A DNA stretch of 64,000 nt from Candidatus Mediterraneibacter guildfordensis (GTDB lineage Bacteria; Bacillota; Clostridia; Lachnospirales; Lachnospiraceae): NCBI GenBank assembly GCA_019112735.1, contig DXIS01000015.1:1-64000 (forward strand), given 5' to 3'. The notes below the pieces were generated by a model. It saw only the letters and a program-made list of their open reading frames with translations, did no database searches and was not told where the DNA came from. The position numbers and the translations under genes were made by a program. This document shows positions 6,281-16,976 of this stretch, piece by piece (the first letter of the stretch is position 1; each line of letters begins with the position of its first letter).

Positions 6281-8353
6281 TCATTCCAGCACCTGTCTGT
6301 AGTAATCTTCCTCGATGATCATCGCGCCCATGTCGAGTCTGCAGTCCACGATGTACTTGATATTTTCCACATAAGCGTCCTGCTCTTCCTGACTCATGTT
6401 TTCACCTTCAGCAGGCGTGAACCCGCCGGTGTACCGGTTGTATGATCCTCTTTCTGTCAGCCATGAAGTTGAGAAGAATATCACGATCGGATCCGTCTCA
6501 GACATAACGTCTGTTCCCGCCATCATCCGTGAATCATATTCAAGCCCCAGAAGGTTTGATACAGTGGGCAGGATGTCAACCTGGCTGCATGGTTTGTCGA
6601 CCTGTACCGGCTGCTCCATGGATGCGGACCAGATGATCAGTGTATTCTTATAAACATCTGTATCCACGGACTTTTCATCCAGGTTTTCAAGGCTTTCTGA
6701 ATTAAATGACCTGCCGGCCAGTTCTTCCAGCACATCAATATCCGAATACGGGATGTGATCCGGCGCCATAACGATCAGCGTATTATCCGCGATCCCGGCT
6801 TCTTCCAGGTCATTGATCAGCGTTGTCAGTCCTTTTTCCAGTTCCAGATTGGCCGCGATGTAAGCCTTTGTCGTTTCAGAATACGGCAGGTCTTCTACCG
6901 CTTCCCGGTTGCGGGATGCCATCTGGCTGCTGGAAAATCCGTACGGCAGATGTCCGCTTATGGTCAGATAGTAAATATTAAACGGCTGAGAATCCTTATA
7001 ATCGTCAAAGGTCTGTTCGATCATGTAGTTATCCGACTGAGGCCAGTAAGCGTTCCCGGAAGAATTGACTTCTGCGCTGAGAGGTCTGGAACATTCTGTA
7101 AACTGCCGCCATTCCATCCCCAGGTTCGGATGCGACAGTTCTCTGCCGTACATATTCTGGTTGAAATGATATCCGATGGACGTGTATCCTTTCCTGTTCA
7201 GCTGGTTCGCCAGTGTGAACGGCAGATATGTCCCCTGTTCTCCGGTCTCTGTCATGCTGACCGGGAATCCCGCTTTCGGATAAAGTCCCGTAAGGTTCTG
7301 GAACTCGCCGCCTGAAGTACTTGTAAAATGAAGCGTTGAGTAGAAATTCGGGAACACGAATCCCTCATGCGACATCCTGTAAAGTGTAGGCGTCAGCTCC
7401 GGGTCGATCATATAGCCGCTGAATCCCTCAGCGGTGATAAAGATCACATTATAGCCCTCAAACATGCCGGTGTATTCATTCTGCCTTGTGGGAACGACAG
7501 AATCAAAATATTCACTCAGCCATTTCGAGTTGCTGCTGGATGCGTTCTGTGCATAGCTTTTCAGATCGATATCCAGTACATTATACGGATAATCCGGCTC
7601 AGGCTCCGCTTCCGCTGTCACATTTTCTTCTGCATCCGCGTCCTTTTCGCCGGATACGGCTTCGGAAGCCGAGTCACTGACTTCTCCCCGGTCTGTCTCG
7701 GGAACGCCGAATATCTCATTCCGGATATTGATCCTGAGCATGGTGATCACCCCGAGCTGTTCCACCTGATCGTCTGTATTGGTATCCGTCCGGTACAGCA
7801 TTGAAGGGGTGAAATCCCCTTTCCACGGTCCGTATGTGATAACCGCATATCCGGCCAGATAGATAAGGAGGGCAAAACAGAGAACAATGATCCCTGCCGC
7901 TTTCCGGATGTTTTCTTCATTCCCGGAGTATTTAAAACTGATTATGAGAAGAACAACAGGAACGGCCAGCATAAGCAGGATCCCGGCAGCATTTTCTGAA
8001 ACGGACTGGATCACCGCAGAGCTGTAATCTGTAAGCCGGTTTCCGGCTGCCGTATCGATGGCGCTGAAGATCTGGTAATACTGCTGCAGGATATCGCGGC
8101 ATATGCACTCGATCACGAATATGGCAGCCGTAATTACCGTAACGGCCGCTCCGGCTGTGATGGCCGCCTTGAGGGGCAGAAAATACAGGATCCCGGAAAC
8201 AAACATGCCGATCGCGAACGACATAATGGCAAAGACCGGGAAGTAAGCCATATCAAGCTTCATATAAAGATGAAAAACAATTTCCAGATATAAAAAAATA
8301 ACAGGGATGATCATTCGCCAGTTACAGATATGGTGCAGTATTTTATCTTTCAT
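6281..8353 (-). CDS. LtaS-like membrane sulfatase-fold phosphoglycerol transferase
   Basis: A 690-residue protein with five membrane helices in residues 10-175, an acidic Glu/Asp/Ala-rich linker at about 220-258, and an extracellular alkaline-phosphatase/sulfatase domain. Catalytic-domain marks are NVIFITAEGFSGYM, the nucleophile region FTSTSGGEFQN, HLPYGF and the metal ligands in MAPDHIPYSD. LtaS-type enzymes polymerise glycerol-phosphate from phosphatidylglycerol onto a lipid anchor, or decorate other cell-surface glycans. The nucleophile segment differs from the staphylococcal GKTSD form, so the acceptor may differ. The start at 8353 has AAGGA 12 nt upstream. It is divergent from the fliB-like gene. 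Confidence 0.8.
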   Translation of the reverse strand: MKDKILHHICNWRMIIPVIFLYLEIVFHLYMKLDMAYFPVFAIMSFAIGMFVSGILYFLPLKAAITAGAAVTVITAAIFVIECICRDILQQYYQIFSAIDTAAGNRLTDYSSAVIQSVSENAAGILLMLAVPVVLLIISFKYSGNEENIRKAAGIIVLCFALLIYLAGYAVITYGPWKGDFTPSMLYRTDTNTDDQVEQLGVITMLRINIRNEIFGVPETDRGEVSDSASEAVSGEKDADAEENVTAEAEPEPDYPYNVLDIDLKSYAQNASSSNSKWLSEYFDSVVPTRQNEYTGMFEGYNVIFITAEGFSGYMIDPELTPTLYRMSHEGFVFPNFYSTLHFTSTSGGEFQNLTGLYPKAGFPVSMTETGEQGTYLPFTLANQLNRKGYTSIGYHFNQNMYGRELSHPNLGMEWRQFTECSRPLSAEVNSSGNAYWPQSDNYMIEQTFDDYKDSQPFNIYYLTISGHLPYGFSSSQMASRNREAVEDLPYSETTKAYIAANLELEKGLTTLINDLEEAGIADNTLIVMAPDHIPYSDIDVLEELAGRSFNSESLENLDEKSVDTDVYKNTLIIWSASMEQPVQVDKPCSQVDILPTVSNLLGLEYDSRMMAGTDVMSETDPIVIFFSTSWLTERGSYNRYTGGFTPAEGENMSQEEQDAYVENIKYIVDCRLDMGAMIIEEDYYRQVLE

Positions 8354-8435
8354 AAATAAATGTATCCTTGATTTTTCTTTTGTATTAATCCTTTCAAATA
8401 ATAACCCCTGATCCCGGGAAATACAAGTTTATATC

Positions 8436-8464
8436 TTCAAAAATGAAAAGAATCTCTTTATAAT
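8436..8464 (+). promoter_or_regulatory. Promoter of the fliB-like gene
   Basis: TATAAT at 8459-8464 with TTCAAA 17 bp upstream lies 32 bp before the start codon. The -35 is only a partial match. Confidence 0.45.
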
Positions 8465-8496
8465 GGGATACAGAAATATAGAAAGGAATCCTGAAT

Positions 8497-9660
8497 ATGC
8501 AGTTTACTGTACCTGATTATTATAAACAATTTACCTGCACCGCCGGTCAGTGCCCGGCCACCTGCTGCGCCGGCTGGCAGATCCAGATCGATCCGGCGTC
8601 ATTGAAGAAGTACCGGAAGGCAAAAGGCCCGCTAAAGAACAGGCTGAGAAATGAGATCGACTGGGATGAAAAATGTTTCCGCCGGTACGGCGGCCGCTGC
8701 GCTTTTCTTAATGACGACAATCTGTGCGACCTGTATCTGGAAGGCGGCGGTTCGAAAGCATTCTGCCGGACATGCCGGACCTATCCCCGCCACGTCGAGG
8801 AATTCGAGGGCCTGCGCGAGATCTCTCTGTCCCTCTCCTGTCCGGCCGCCGCAGAGATCATCCTGGGAAGGCCTGAACCGGTCCGATTCCTTCATGCAGA
8901 GGATCCGGATAAAGGAGAACCGCAGCCGGATGCGTATGATGATTTTGATTACTTCCTCTTTACAAAGCTTGAGGACGCCCGGGAAGTCCTGTTCCAGATC
9001 CTGCAGGACCGCGCACATCCTGTGACTGTCCGCGCGGCGGCCGCCCTTGCCTTCGCCCATGATCTTCAGGAGCGGATCGACCACGGGGCGCTCTATGACG
9101 CGGACCGTCTCCTGGAGCGCTATAAAGGGGAAAATGTATGGAGCTGGTTTGAAAACCGCCTGGAACTTCTGACATCTGCGGAAGATCACGCACAGAGACG
9201 CCGGGAGACGCTCCGGAAGCTATTTGAGGTCCTGGACCGGCTTGAAATCCTTCAGGATGACTGGAAGCCGCAGGTTCACAAAGCCGGACAGATCCTTACA
9301 GGATGCAGCAGCCGCACGGATAACACGGAAACCGGTCCGGACTTTTCCGCCCTGTTTTCTGATGAGACCGCTGAACAGATCCTGGTCTATTTTTTGTTCA
9401 CCTATTTCTGCGGCGCAGTCTATAATTATAATGCATACGGCAAGATGAAGTTCGCACTTGCCGGTATGATCCTCATCCGGGAGCTCCTTCGCGCGCAGTG
9501 GATCTCAGATCCCGAAGGGACCGGCAGACCGGAGCTCATCCGGACTGCATACCGCTATTCCCGCGAGATCGAACACTCGGATTTCAATAAAGTCCGGATG
9601 GAGGATCTGCTCAGTGATGAGATAGAATTCCCGCTTGAAGATCTGTTCCGTCTTCTGTAA
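8497..9660 (+). CDS. FliB-like lysine-N-methylase family protein (Cys-rich)
   Basis: A 387-residue protein with a Cys-rich N-terminal half: CTAGQCPATCCAGW at the start, then GGRCAF, NLCDLY and FCRTCRTYPRH. This pattern is shared by FliB, annotated as flagellin lysine N-methylase, and by YkgJ-type zinc/iron-binding clusters. The C-terminal half is helical. RBS GAAAGGA precedes the ATG. There is no flagellar gene in the window, and homologs are widespread in non-motile Clostridia, so a flagellin target is doubtful. The Cys pattern fits an iron-sulfur or zinc site. Confidence 0.7.
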   Translation: MQFTVPDYYKQFTCTAGQCPATCCAGWQIQIDPASLKKYRKAKGPLKNRLRNEIDWDEKCFRRYGGRCAFLNDDNLCDLYLEGGGSKAFCRTCRTYPRHVEEFEGLREISLSLSCPAAAEIILGRPEPVRFLHAEDPDKGEPQPDAYDDFDYFLFTKLEDAREVLFQILQDRAHPVTVRAAAALAFAHDLQERIDHGALYDADRLLERYKGENVWSWFENRLELLTSAEDHAQRRRETLRKLFEVLDRLEILQDDWKPQVHKAGQILTGCSSRTDNTETGPDFSALFSDETAEQILVYFLFTYFCGAVYNYNAYGKMKFALAGMILIRELLRAQWISDPEGTGRPELIRTAYRYSREIEHSDFNKVRMEDLLSDEIEFPLEDLFRLL

Positions 9661-9665
9661 AAAAT

Positions 9666-9705
9666 AAGCCATGTACCGCTTGCCCGCAGTACATGGCTTT
9701 GTCTT
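9666..9705. terminator. Bidirectional intrinsic terminator
   Basis: An 11-bp perfect stem AAGCCATGTAC/GTACATGGCTT with a 12-nt loop, followed on the plus strand by TTTGTCTTT and on the minus strand by a TTATTTT run. It separates the convergent fliB-like gene and the P-type ATPase operon. Confidence 0.8.
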
Positions 9706-9724
9706 TCGTTATATATTGCCGGAT

Positions 9725-12154
9725 CTACTCTTCTTCCGGGATCCTTCCCCGGAGTCTCTGATAATAGAACCGGAGCTTTCCAACCAGCAGCGTCAGATAC
9801 CGCAGGACCGGTTCTGTGGCGATGGCAAATACAACAAACAGCATAATGCATTCCATCGTCATTCCCGTGATGGCGAACAGGTCGTTCAGATAAATGCTGC
9901 AGAACAGAAGTCCCAGGATGCATCCGCCCAAGATGGCGGCGCGGAACTTGTTCATCGGCGCGCTGATCTTGTAGAGGATCATGAATCCGACGATGGCCAG
10001 CAGCATGGTCGCTGCCGTCGAGATGTCCGTTGAATTTACGCCGAATGTTCTTCCGAAGACCACCAGGGCGCCCACGGCAAGTGCATCCGTGATGGCCGCC
10101 GGGAGGGCTTTCAGGAATACGTTCGTCAGGAAATGTCCCCGGATCAGGTTCTTATTGGGCTCCATGGCCAGGAAGAAGGCCGGAATGCCGATGGTAAACA
10201 TACTGATCAGTGAGATCTGGGACGGCTCCAGCGGGTAAGTAAACATAAACACCACGGAGATCAGACTCAGCAGGAAGGAAAAGATATTCTTCACGAGGAA
10301 GAGCGTCGCGGAGCGCTGGATATTGTTGACCACTCTTCTTCCTTCCAGCACGACCTCAGGCATACATGAGAAATCCGATTCCAGGAGCACAAGCTGGGAC
10401 GCCTGTGCCGCGGCTTCGCTTCCCGACGCCATAGCGATGCTGCAGTCCGCGTCCTTGAGCGCCAGAACGTCATTGACGCCGTCTCCGGTCATGGCTACCG
10501 TGTGTCCGGCGTTTTTCAGGATCCGGACAAATTTCCGTTTCTGATCAGGCGTGACACGGCCGAATACGGTGTTGTTAAGCAGTGCCTCTGCCAGCGCGTT
10601 CTCATCGTCCAGTTCGGAGGCGTCCACATATTTGTCTGCATTTTTGATGCCGGCCTGTTTCGCCACTTTCGATACGGTTACCGGATTATCTCCGGATATA
10701 ACTTTCACTTCCACGCCCTGTTCCGCGAAGTATTCAAAAGTCTCTTTCGCGGCCTCGCGGATCGGGTTTGCCAGAAGGACGAATCCGAGCGGTGTGGCCG
10801 CGTGGTCCAGCGGCTTCCCGTCGATCTTCCCGTCATATGTCCCGAAGACGAGCACACGGGCCCCGGTGGAGGCGTGTTCCGTGATCTCCTCCTCGTATTC
10901 ATCGAACCGGTCCTTCAGGACGAATTCAGGCGCCCCCAGTACATAAGCGCCGTCTTCAAATGTAACGCTGCTGTACTTTGTGGCGGAGGAGAATCCGGTC
11001 ATGGATACCGGCTTCTTCCCCGAAGCGGTCGTGAAGTATTCTTTAATGGCGGCCATGGTGATGTTGTCTTTTGTCATGGCTGCGGCAAAGTCGCCGATCA
11101 GGGTCCGGAGCGGTTCCATGGATTCCTTATCATATTCATCTGTCTCGATCACATCCTGCACCTTCATGGTATTCTCGGTGATGGTGCCGGTTTTATCCAT
11201 GCACAGCACATCCACCCGGGCCAGTGTCTCGATGCATTTCATATCGTGGAGCAGGACTTTATTCTGCGCCAGCCGGACTGCGCTCACCGCAAGGGCCACA
11301 CTGGCGAGCAGGTAGAGCCCCTCCGGGATCATGCCGATCACCGCAGCGACCATGGATGTAATGCTCTCCCGGAAATTGTCATGCTGGAAGAAAAATGCCT
11401 GGCAGAACAGGACGATCCCGATCGGGATGATCGCGATGCCCACGCATTTGACCAGTTTGTCAAGCGAACGGATCATCTCCGACTGCTCCCCGGACTGCAT
11501 TTCTTTCGCCTGGAGCGTCAGTTTCGAGATATAGGAGTCTGCTCCTACCCGGTCCAGTCTTGCATGGCACTGGCCGGACACGATGAAGCTTCCGGACATG
11601 AGCCGGTCTCCTTTACGCTTGGTGATCTCGTCTGATTCACCGGTCAGAAGAGACTCATTTACCTGGACTTCGCCGGCGCTTACGACTGCGTCTGCGCACA
11701 CCTGGTTCCCGGCCTTGAAGATGACGATGTCATCAAGCACCAGCTTCTCCGCGTCGATGACGGAACGCTTCCCGTCCCGGACAACGGCCGCATGGGGCGC
11801 GTTCAGCATGGTCATCTTGTCCAGCACCTGCTTCGCCCGGATCTCCTGGACGATACCGATCAGCGTGTTGGCCACGATGACAATCATGAAGGCAAGGTCT
11901 CTCCAGGATCCTACCAGGATGAGCAGGATGGCAAGGATGGTAAATATAAGGTTGAAGTAGGTGAAGACATTTTCATGGATGATCTCTTTCGTCGTCCTGG
12001 ACGGCGGTTCCACGGACCGGTTGACCCAGCCGTGCAGGTAGTGTTCCTGCACCTGCTGTGCCGTCAGGCCGGTCCTGTAGTCCGGTTCATACCGGGTGGT
12101 CGGTATCCTTCTGTTTCTCTTCTCCTCTGTCTGTACTGCTTTTCTTCCTGGCAT
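9725..12154 (-). CDS. Cation-translocating P-type ATPase (Exp7/CtpE-like)
   Basis: An 809-residue P-type ATPase. TGES (171-174), PEGL (277-280), the phosphorylated Asp320 in DKTGTITEN, and the hinge TGDGVNDVLALK are all present. There is no N-terminal heavy-metal domain and no CPC motif. Overall it resembles the pneumococcal Exp7 and mycobacterial CtpE group, the latter a calcium transporter. PEGL in helix 4 replaces the PEAL of the calcium pump upstream. RBS GAAGGG lies 7 nt before the ATG. It is the second gene behind the Mn2+ riboswitch (29-nt gap), so divalent cation export, possibly Mn2+ or Ca2+, is inferred. Confidence 0.85.
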   Translation of the reverse strand: MPGRKAVQTEEKRNRRIPTTRYEPDYRTGLTAQQVQEHYLHGWVNRSVEPPSRTTKEIIHENVFTYFNLIFTILAILLILVGSWRDLAFMIVIVANTLIGIVQEIRAKQVLDKMTMLNAPHAAVVRDGKRSVIDAEKLVLDDIVIFKAGNQVCADAVVSAGEVQVNESLLTGESDEITKRKGDRLMSGSFIVSGQCHARLDRVGADSYISKLTLQAKEMQSGEQSEMIRSLDKLVKCVGIAIIPIGIVLFCQAFFFQHDNFRESITSMVAAVIGMIPEGLYLLASVALAVSAVRLAQNKVLLHDMKCIETLARVDVLCMDKTGTITENTMKVQDVIETDEYDKESMEPLRTLIGDFAAAMTKDNITMAAIKEYFTTASGKKPVSMTGFSSATKYSSVTFEDGAYVLGAPEFVLKDRFDEYEEEITEHASTGARVLVFGTYDGKIDGKPLDHAATPLGFVLLANPIREAAKETFEYFAEQGVEVKVISGDNPVTVSKVAKQAGIKNADKYVDASELDDENALAEALLNNTVFGRVTPDQKRKFVRILKNAGHTVAMTGDGVNDVLALKDADCSIAMASGSEAAAQASQLVLLESDFSCMPEVVLEGRRVVNNIQRSATLFLVKNIFSFLLSLISVVFMFTYPLEPSQISLISMFTIGIPAFFLAMEPNKNLIRGHFLTNVFLKALPAAITDALAVGALVVFGRTFGVNSTDISTAATMLLAIVGFMILYKISAPMNKFRAAILGGCILGLLFCSIYLNDLFAITGMTMECIMLFVVFAIATEPVLRYLTLLVGKLRFYYQRLRGRIPEEE

Positions 12155-12183
12155 AGTATCCCTTCGATTTCTTTTCTAATATG

Positions 12184-14802
12184 TTATTTATTCTTCTTCA
12201 GTAACAGGCGGATCCCTTTCATGATCTGGATGATCGGGATATTCGCCGCCGCCAGACCGTATACGGTGAACAGCTGTGTCAGCGTCAGCGTCTGGACTTT
12301 GAATACATTGTGAAGTCCCGGAACCATAACAACCGCGGTGATCAGTACGATGCCGATCACGAACGCGCCGATCAGGAACTTGTTGTTCGCAACTTTGCGT
12401 GTGAATACAACCGGTCTGTCTGACTTGCAGTTAAAGCCGTGGAACAGACGCGCGGAACAAAGTGTTGCAAATGCCATCGTGCTTCCGAGGAGCGCGTTGT
12501 TCCCGTGGTAGCCGATCATAAATGCGATCATCGTCGTAACGGCGATGGAAAGGCCTTCCGTGCCGATCTTAAAGAGGAAGTCTCTTGTCAGGATCGATTC
12601 GTTCATCGGACGGGGCTTCTCATTCATTACGTCTTTTGAACCCGGCTCAAGTCCCAGGGCGATCGCCGGGAGACTGTCGGTCAGCAGGTTGATGAACAGC
12701 AGGTGCACCGGTGCGAACGGCACGGGCAGCGCCATGATCGATGCATAGAGCACCGCCAGGATCGCGCCGAAGTTGCCGGACAGCAGGAACTGGATGGATG
12801 CCTTGATATTGCGGTAAATGTTTCTTCCGTTTTCCACGGCCTTTACAATGGTGGCAAAGTTGTCGTCCGTCAGGACCATTGCCGCAGCGTCCTTGGACAC
12901 CTCGCTTCCGGTGATGCCCATTGCCACGCCGATGTCCGCCTGCTTCAGGGCCGGTGCATCGTTGACGCCGTCGCCGGTCATGGATACGATATTTCCCTTA
13001 TCCTGCCATGCGCGCACGATGCGGATCTTGTGCTCCGGTGACACACGCGCATAGACGGAAATGCCCTCCACGAAGTTTTTCAGTTCTTCATCGGACATCT
13101 TGTCGATCTCTGCGCCTTCACAGGCTTCGGATTCATTTTCCAGGATGCCGATCCGCTTTGCAATGGCGGCCGCTGTTACCTTGTGGTCGCCGGTGATCAT
13201 GATTGGACGGATGCCCGCGCGCTTACATTCGGCAACCGCTGCTTTTGACTCTTCACGCGGCGGATCCATCATGGCGATCAGACCGATGAAGATCAGGTCA
13301 TACTCGTCATCCAGTGTAAGCTCTTCTTCGTCAGATACCACTTTGTAGCCGAACGCCAGCACACGCAGACCTTCTCTTGAGAAGCGCTGGTTCTGGTCTT
13401 CGATATTCTTCCGGTCTTCTGCCGTGAGCGGACGGATCTCGCTGCCGATCTGGATCATCGTCATCCGGTCAAGCAGCACGTCTACCGCGCCTTTGATGAG
13501 CATGGTCGGGATGCCTTCCATGGTGTGTTTGGTGGACATGAGCTTCCGGTCGCTGTCGAACGGGTTCTCGCTCTCCCGCGGATATTTGTGGCGTACATCT
13601 TCCGGATCAAGGCCCAGTCTGCTTCCGAGATTGATCAGGGCGGTCTCGGTCGGGTCGCCGATCTCTACGCCGTCCGTATTCTTTGAGTCATTGCAGAGAA
13701 TACTGCTGATCAGCAGACGGCTCTGGGACGGATCATTGATATCCACATCCGCCGCTTTGATACATGTTTCGTCTACATAATAATCTTCTACGGTCATCTT
13801 GTTCTGGGTCAGGGTACCTGTCTTGTCCGAACAGATGACGGAAACGCTTCCCAGACCTTCCACGGCCTGAAGCTTACGCATGATGGCGTGTTCTCTTGCC
13901 ATCTTCTGCGTACCGAAGGAAAGAACGATCGTTACAATGGAGCTCAGTGCTTCCGGGATCGCTGCTACCGCGAGGGCTACCGCGAAGAGGAAGGCGTCGC
14001 CGATATTGTCGCCTCTGAAAATGCTGATGCCGAACAGGATCGCACAGAATACGAGGATAAGGATGGACAGCTTCTGTCCGAACTGATCCAGGTTGATCTG
14101 CAGCGGCGTCCGTTTCTCAGACGTCGTTTTCAGCAGGCTTGCGATCTTGCCGACTTCGGTCTCCATACCGATTCCGGTTACGACAAAGGCGCCGCGCCCG
14201 TATGTGACAAAGCTTCCGGAATAAACCATGTTCAGCCGGTCGCCGAGAGGTACTTCGTCTTCTCTGATCACGTCGGTCATCTTCTCAACGCCGAGGCTTT
14301 CGCCCGTCAGTGCGCTCTCGTCCACTTTCAGGCTTGCACATTCGGTCAGACGTCCGTCCGCCGGGATGTAATCGCCTGCGTCCAGCATAACGATGTCTCC
14401 GACTGTTACCTCTGACGACGGGATCTGTACTACATTTCCGCACCGGAGCACCTTGGCTTCCGGGCCGGACAGTTTCTTCAGACTGGCCAGCGACTGCTCC
14501 GCTTTCACCGTCTGTACGGTTCCAAGGATCGCATTCATCGTAATAACGATCAGGATGACGAGGGCGCTTTCCACATCGCCCATGAATCCGGATGCGATCG
14601 CTGCAATGATCAGGATAATGACCAGGAAGTCTTTGTACTGCTCAAGGAAGATCTGAAGAACGGTCTTCTTCTTCCCTTCCACCAGTTCGTTGGGGCCGTA
14701 CTTTTCCTGATGTTCCATTACCTGTTCTTCGGTGAGCGGTTCCAGGGAACCGTTGATCTTCATGATCGTCTCTTCACCGGATAATTGATAATACTGTTTC
14801 AT
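12184..14802 (-). CDS. Calcium/manganese-type P-type ATPase (PMCA/SERCA-like)
   Basis: An 872-residue P2-type ATPase with an N-terminal cation ATPase domain (EEQVMEHQEKYGPNEL), TGES (166-169), PEAL (283-286), Asp326 in SDKTGTLTQNK and TGDGVNDAPALKQAD. Helix 6 carries NLLTDSLPAIALG, the calcium-site Asn/Asp pattern of SERCA/PMCA-type pumps. It exports Ca2+ or Mn2+ from the cytoplasm. The start at 14802 has GGAGGAG 5 nt upstream; longer frames run back through the terminator and are rejected. A yybP-ykoY riboswitch precedes it, as known for bacterial P-type Mn2+ exporters such as lactococcal YoaB, so Mn2+ is the favoured substrate (inference). Confidence 0.9.
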   Translation of the reverse strand: MKQYYQLSGEETIMKINGSLEPLTEEQVMEHQEKYGPNELVEGKKKTVLQIFLEQYKDFLVIILIIAAIASGFMGDVESALVILIVITMNAILGTVQTVKAEQSLASLKKLSGPEAKVLRCGNVVQIPSSEVTVGDIVMLDAGDYIPADGRLTECASLKVDESALTGESLGVEKMTDVIREDEVPLGDRLNMVYSGSFVTYGRGAFVVTGIGMETEVGKIASLLKTTSEKRTPLQINLDQFGQKLSILILVFCAILFGISIFRGDNIGDAFLFAVALAVAAIPEALSSIVTIVLSFGTQKMAREHAIMRKLQAVEGLGSVSVICSDKTGTLTQNKMTVEDYYVDETCIKAADVDINDPSQSRLLISSILCNDSKNTDGVEIGDPTETALINLGSRLGLDPEDVRHKYPRESENPFDSDRKLMSTKHTMEGIPTMLIKGAVDVLLDRMTMIQIGSEIRPLTAEDRKNIEDQNQRFSREGLRVLAFGYKVVSDEEELTLDDEYDLIFIGLIAMMDPPREESKAAVAECKRAGIRPIMITGDHKVTAAAIAKRIGILENESEACEGAEIDKMSDEELKNFVEGISVYARVSPEHKIRIVRAWQDKGNIVSMTGDGVNDAPALKQADIGVAMGITGSEVSKDAAAMVLTDDNFATIVKAVENGRNIYRNIKASIQFLLSGNFGAILAVLYASIMALPVPFAPVHLLFINLLTDSLPAIALGLEPGSKDVMNEKPRPMNESILTRDFLFKIGTEGLSIAVTTMIAFMIGYHGNNALLGSTMAFATLCSARLFHGFNCKSDRPVVFTRKVANNKFLIGAFVIGIVLITAVVMVPGLHNVFKVQTLTLTQLFTVYGLAAANIPIIQIMKGIRLLLKKNK

Positions 14803-14834
14803 CTCTTCTCCTCCTGCAAAGTGTCTGGTGCAAT

Positions 14835-14885
14835 AAAAAATGAGACTTCTATTGCACAACATTTTTATGTACAATAAAAGTCTCA
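14835..14885 (-). terminator. Riboswitch-controlled intrinsic terminator
   Basis: A 17-bp stem (two G-U pairs) begins with TGAGACTT and ends with AAGTCTCA, followed by TTTTTTATT. Its 5' arm includes the GAGACTTTT segment that closes the riboswitch aptamer, so aptamer and terminator are mutually exclusive. Confidence 0.85.
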
Positions 14886-14976
14886 CTGTTTAATCACGAT
14901 ACGGACGGATAAACCGTCGTACTGACGACATCGCAAACGCTTACGTCATAAGCGCCAGTTACTCCCTTTTACCAAA
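14871..14976 (-). promoter_or_regulatory. yybP-ykoY (manganese) riboswitch
   Basis: Reading on the minus strand, the leader has the 5' element AAAAGGGAGTAAC, a variable hairpin GCGCTTATGACGTAAGCG, the internal GTCGTCAGTACGACGG element, and the 3' closing element CAGTGAGACTTTT. The conserved GGGAGUA and GAGACYUU boxes pairing across the base are the signature of the yybP-ykoY class, which binds Mn2+. Because the 3' strand is also the terminator arm, metal binding should prevent termination and switch the ATPases on. Confidence 0.85.
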
Positions 14977-14980
14977 GTTT

Positions 14981-15009
14981 AATATAATAGAATCTCCGGT
15001 TCGTGTCAA
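14981..15009 (-). promoter_or_regulatory. Promoter of the riboswitch/P-type ATPase operon
   Basis: TTGACA (15004-15009), a 17-bp spacer and TATATT (14981-14986). The predicted start falls just before the riboswitch. Confidence 0.8.
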
Positions 15010-15033
15010 CGGGTTTTACTGTAATTTCACAAT

Positions 15034-16374
<1,341 letters not shown>

Positions 16375-16445
16375 TTACCTCCTGAAAATAATAATTGCGG
16401 GAAGAAAAGCCTGCCCGCATGTCAGACATCTTTGTCTACGCGTCT

Positions 16446-16474
16446 ATTTTAAAAGCAAAATGAATTATTGTCAA
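16446..16474 (-). promoter_or_regulatory. gdhA promoter
   Basis: TTGACA (16469-16474), a 17-bp spacer and TAAAAT (16446-16451), about 80 bp before gdhA. Nothing else recognisable lies in the rest of the 293-bp gap between gdhA and rpsU apart from the rpsU terminator. Confidence 0.7.
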
Positions 16475-16612
16475 TCAGAAATTTCAATATTTTGCAGTTT
16501 TATCACATTATAGTGATGAATTTGCAGGAAATGAATCCGCCATATTTCATTATTGTTATTTTCTTGACATTTTTCTTCATAATTATACAGGCGGGACTGC
16601 CGGAATCGGGAA

Positions 16613-16648
16613 ATATAAAACAGGATGCCATCAAGATGACATCCTGCC
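16613..16648 (-). terminator. rpsU terminator
   Basis: On the minus strand a 12-bp stem CAGGATGTCATC/GATGGCATCCTG with a short loop is followed by TTTTATATTT. It lies 14 nt after the rpsU stop. Confidence 0.8.
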
Positions 16649-16661
16649 TAAAGTGCACATA

Positions 16662-16838
16662 TTAGTTATATTTACGTTTTCTAGCAGCTTCAGATTTTTT
16701 CTTACGTCTTACGCTTGGCTTTTCATAGTGTTCTCTTTTGCGAATCTCCTGCTGAATGCCAGCTTTAGCGCAGCTTCTTTTAAATCTGCGTAAAGCGCTG
16801 TCTAACGTCTCGTTTTCTTTAACGATTACATTTGACAT
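16662..16838 (-). CDS. rpsU: 30S ribosomal protein S21
   Basis: A 58-residue basic protein: it starts [20 protein letters not shown] and ends with a Lys/Arg-rich tail ([15 protein letters not shown]). This is the complete bS21 family. It sits on the 30S platform near the anti-Shine-Dalgarno end of 16S rRNA and takes part in initiation. It stands alone here with its own promoter and terminator. The gene is short but the match is unambiguous. Confidence 0.97.
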   Translation of the reverse strand: MSNVIVKENETLDSALRRFKRSCAKAGIQQEIRKREHYEKPSVRRKKKSEAARKRKYN

Positions 16839-16917
16839 AGTCTCACACCTTACCTCCCCTCCAGCCTGGTATTGTGCATAATACGACTGTTCGGGTATTT
16901 TTATTGCACTAACAAAG

Positions 16918-16945
16918 ATTATATCATATTTTTTTCATGCGTCAA
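16918..16945 (-). promoter_or_regulatory. rpsU promoter
   Basis: TTGACG (16940-16945), a 16-bp AT-rich spacer and TATAAT (16918-16923), 80 bp before rpsU. Confidence 0.75.
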
Positions 16946-16976
16946 CTGTTTTTCGGCTAAAAACCTCTATTTGCAT

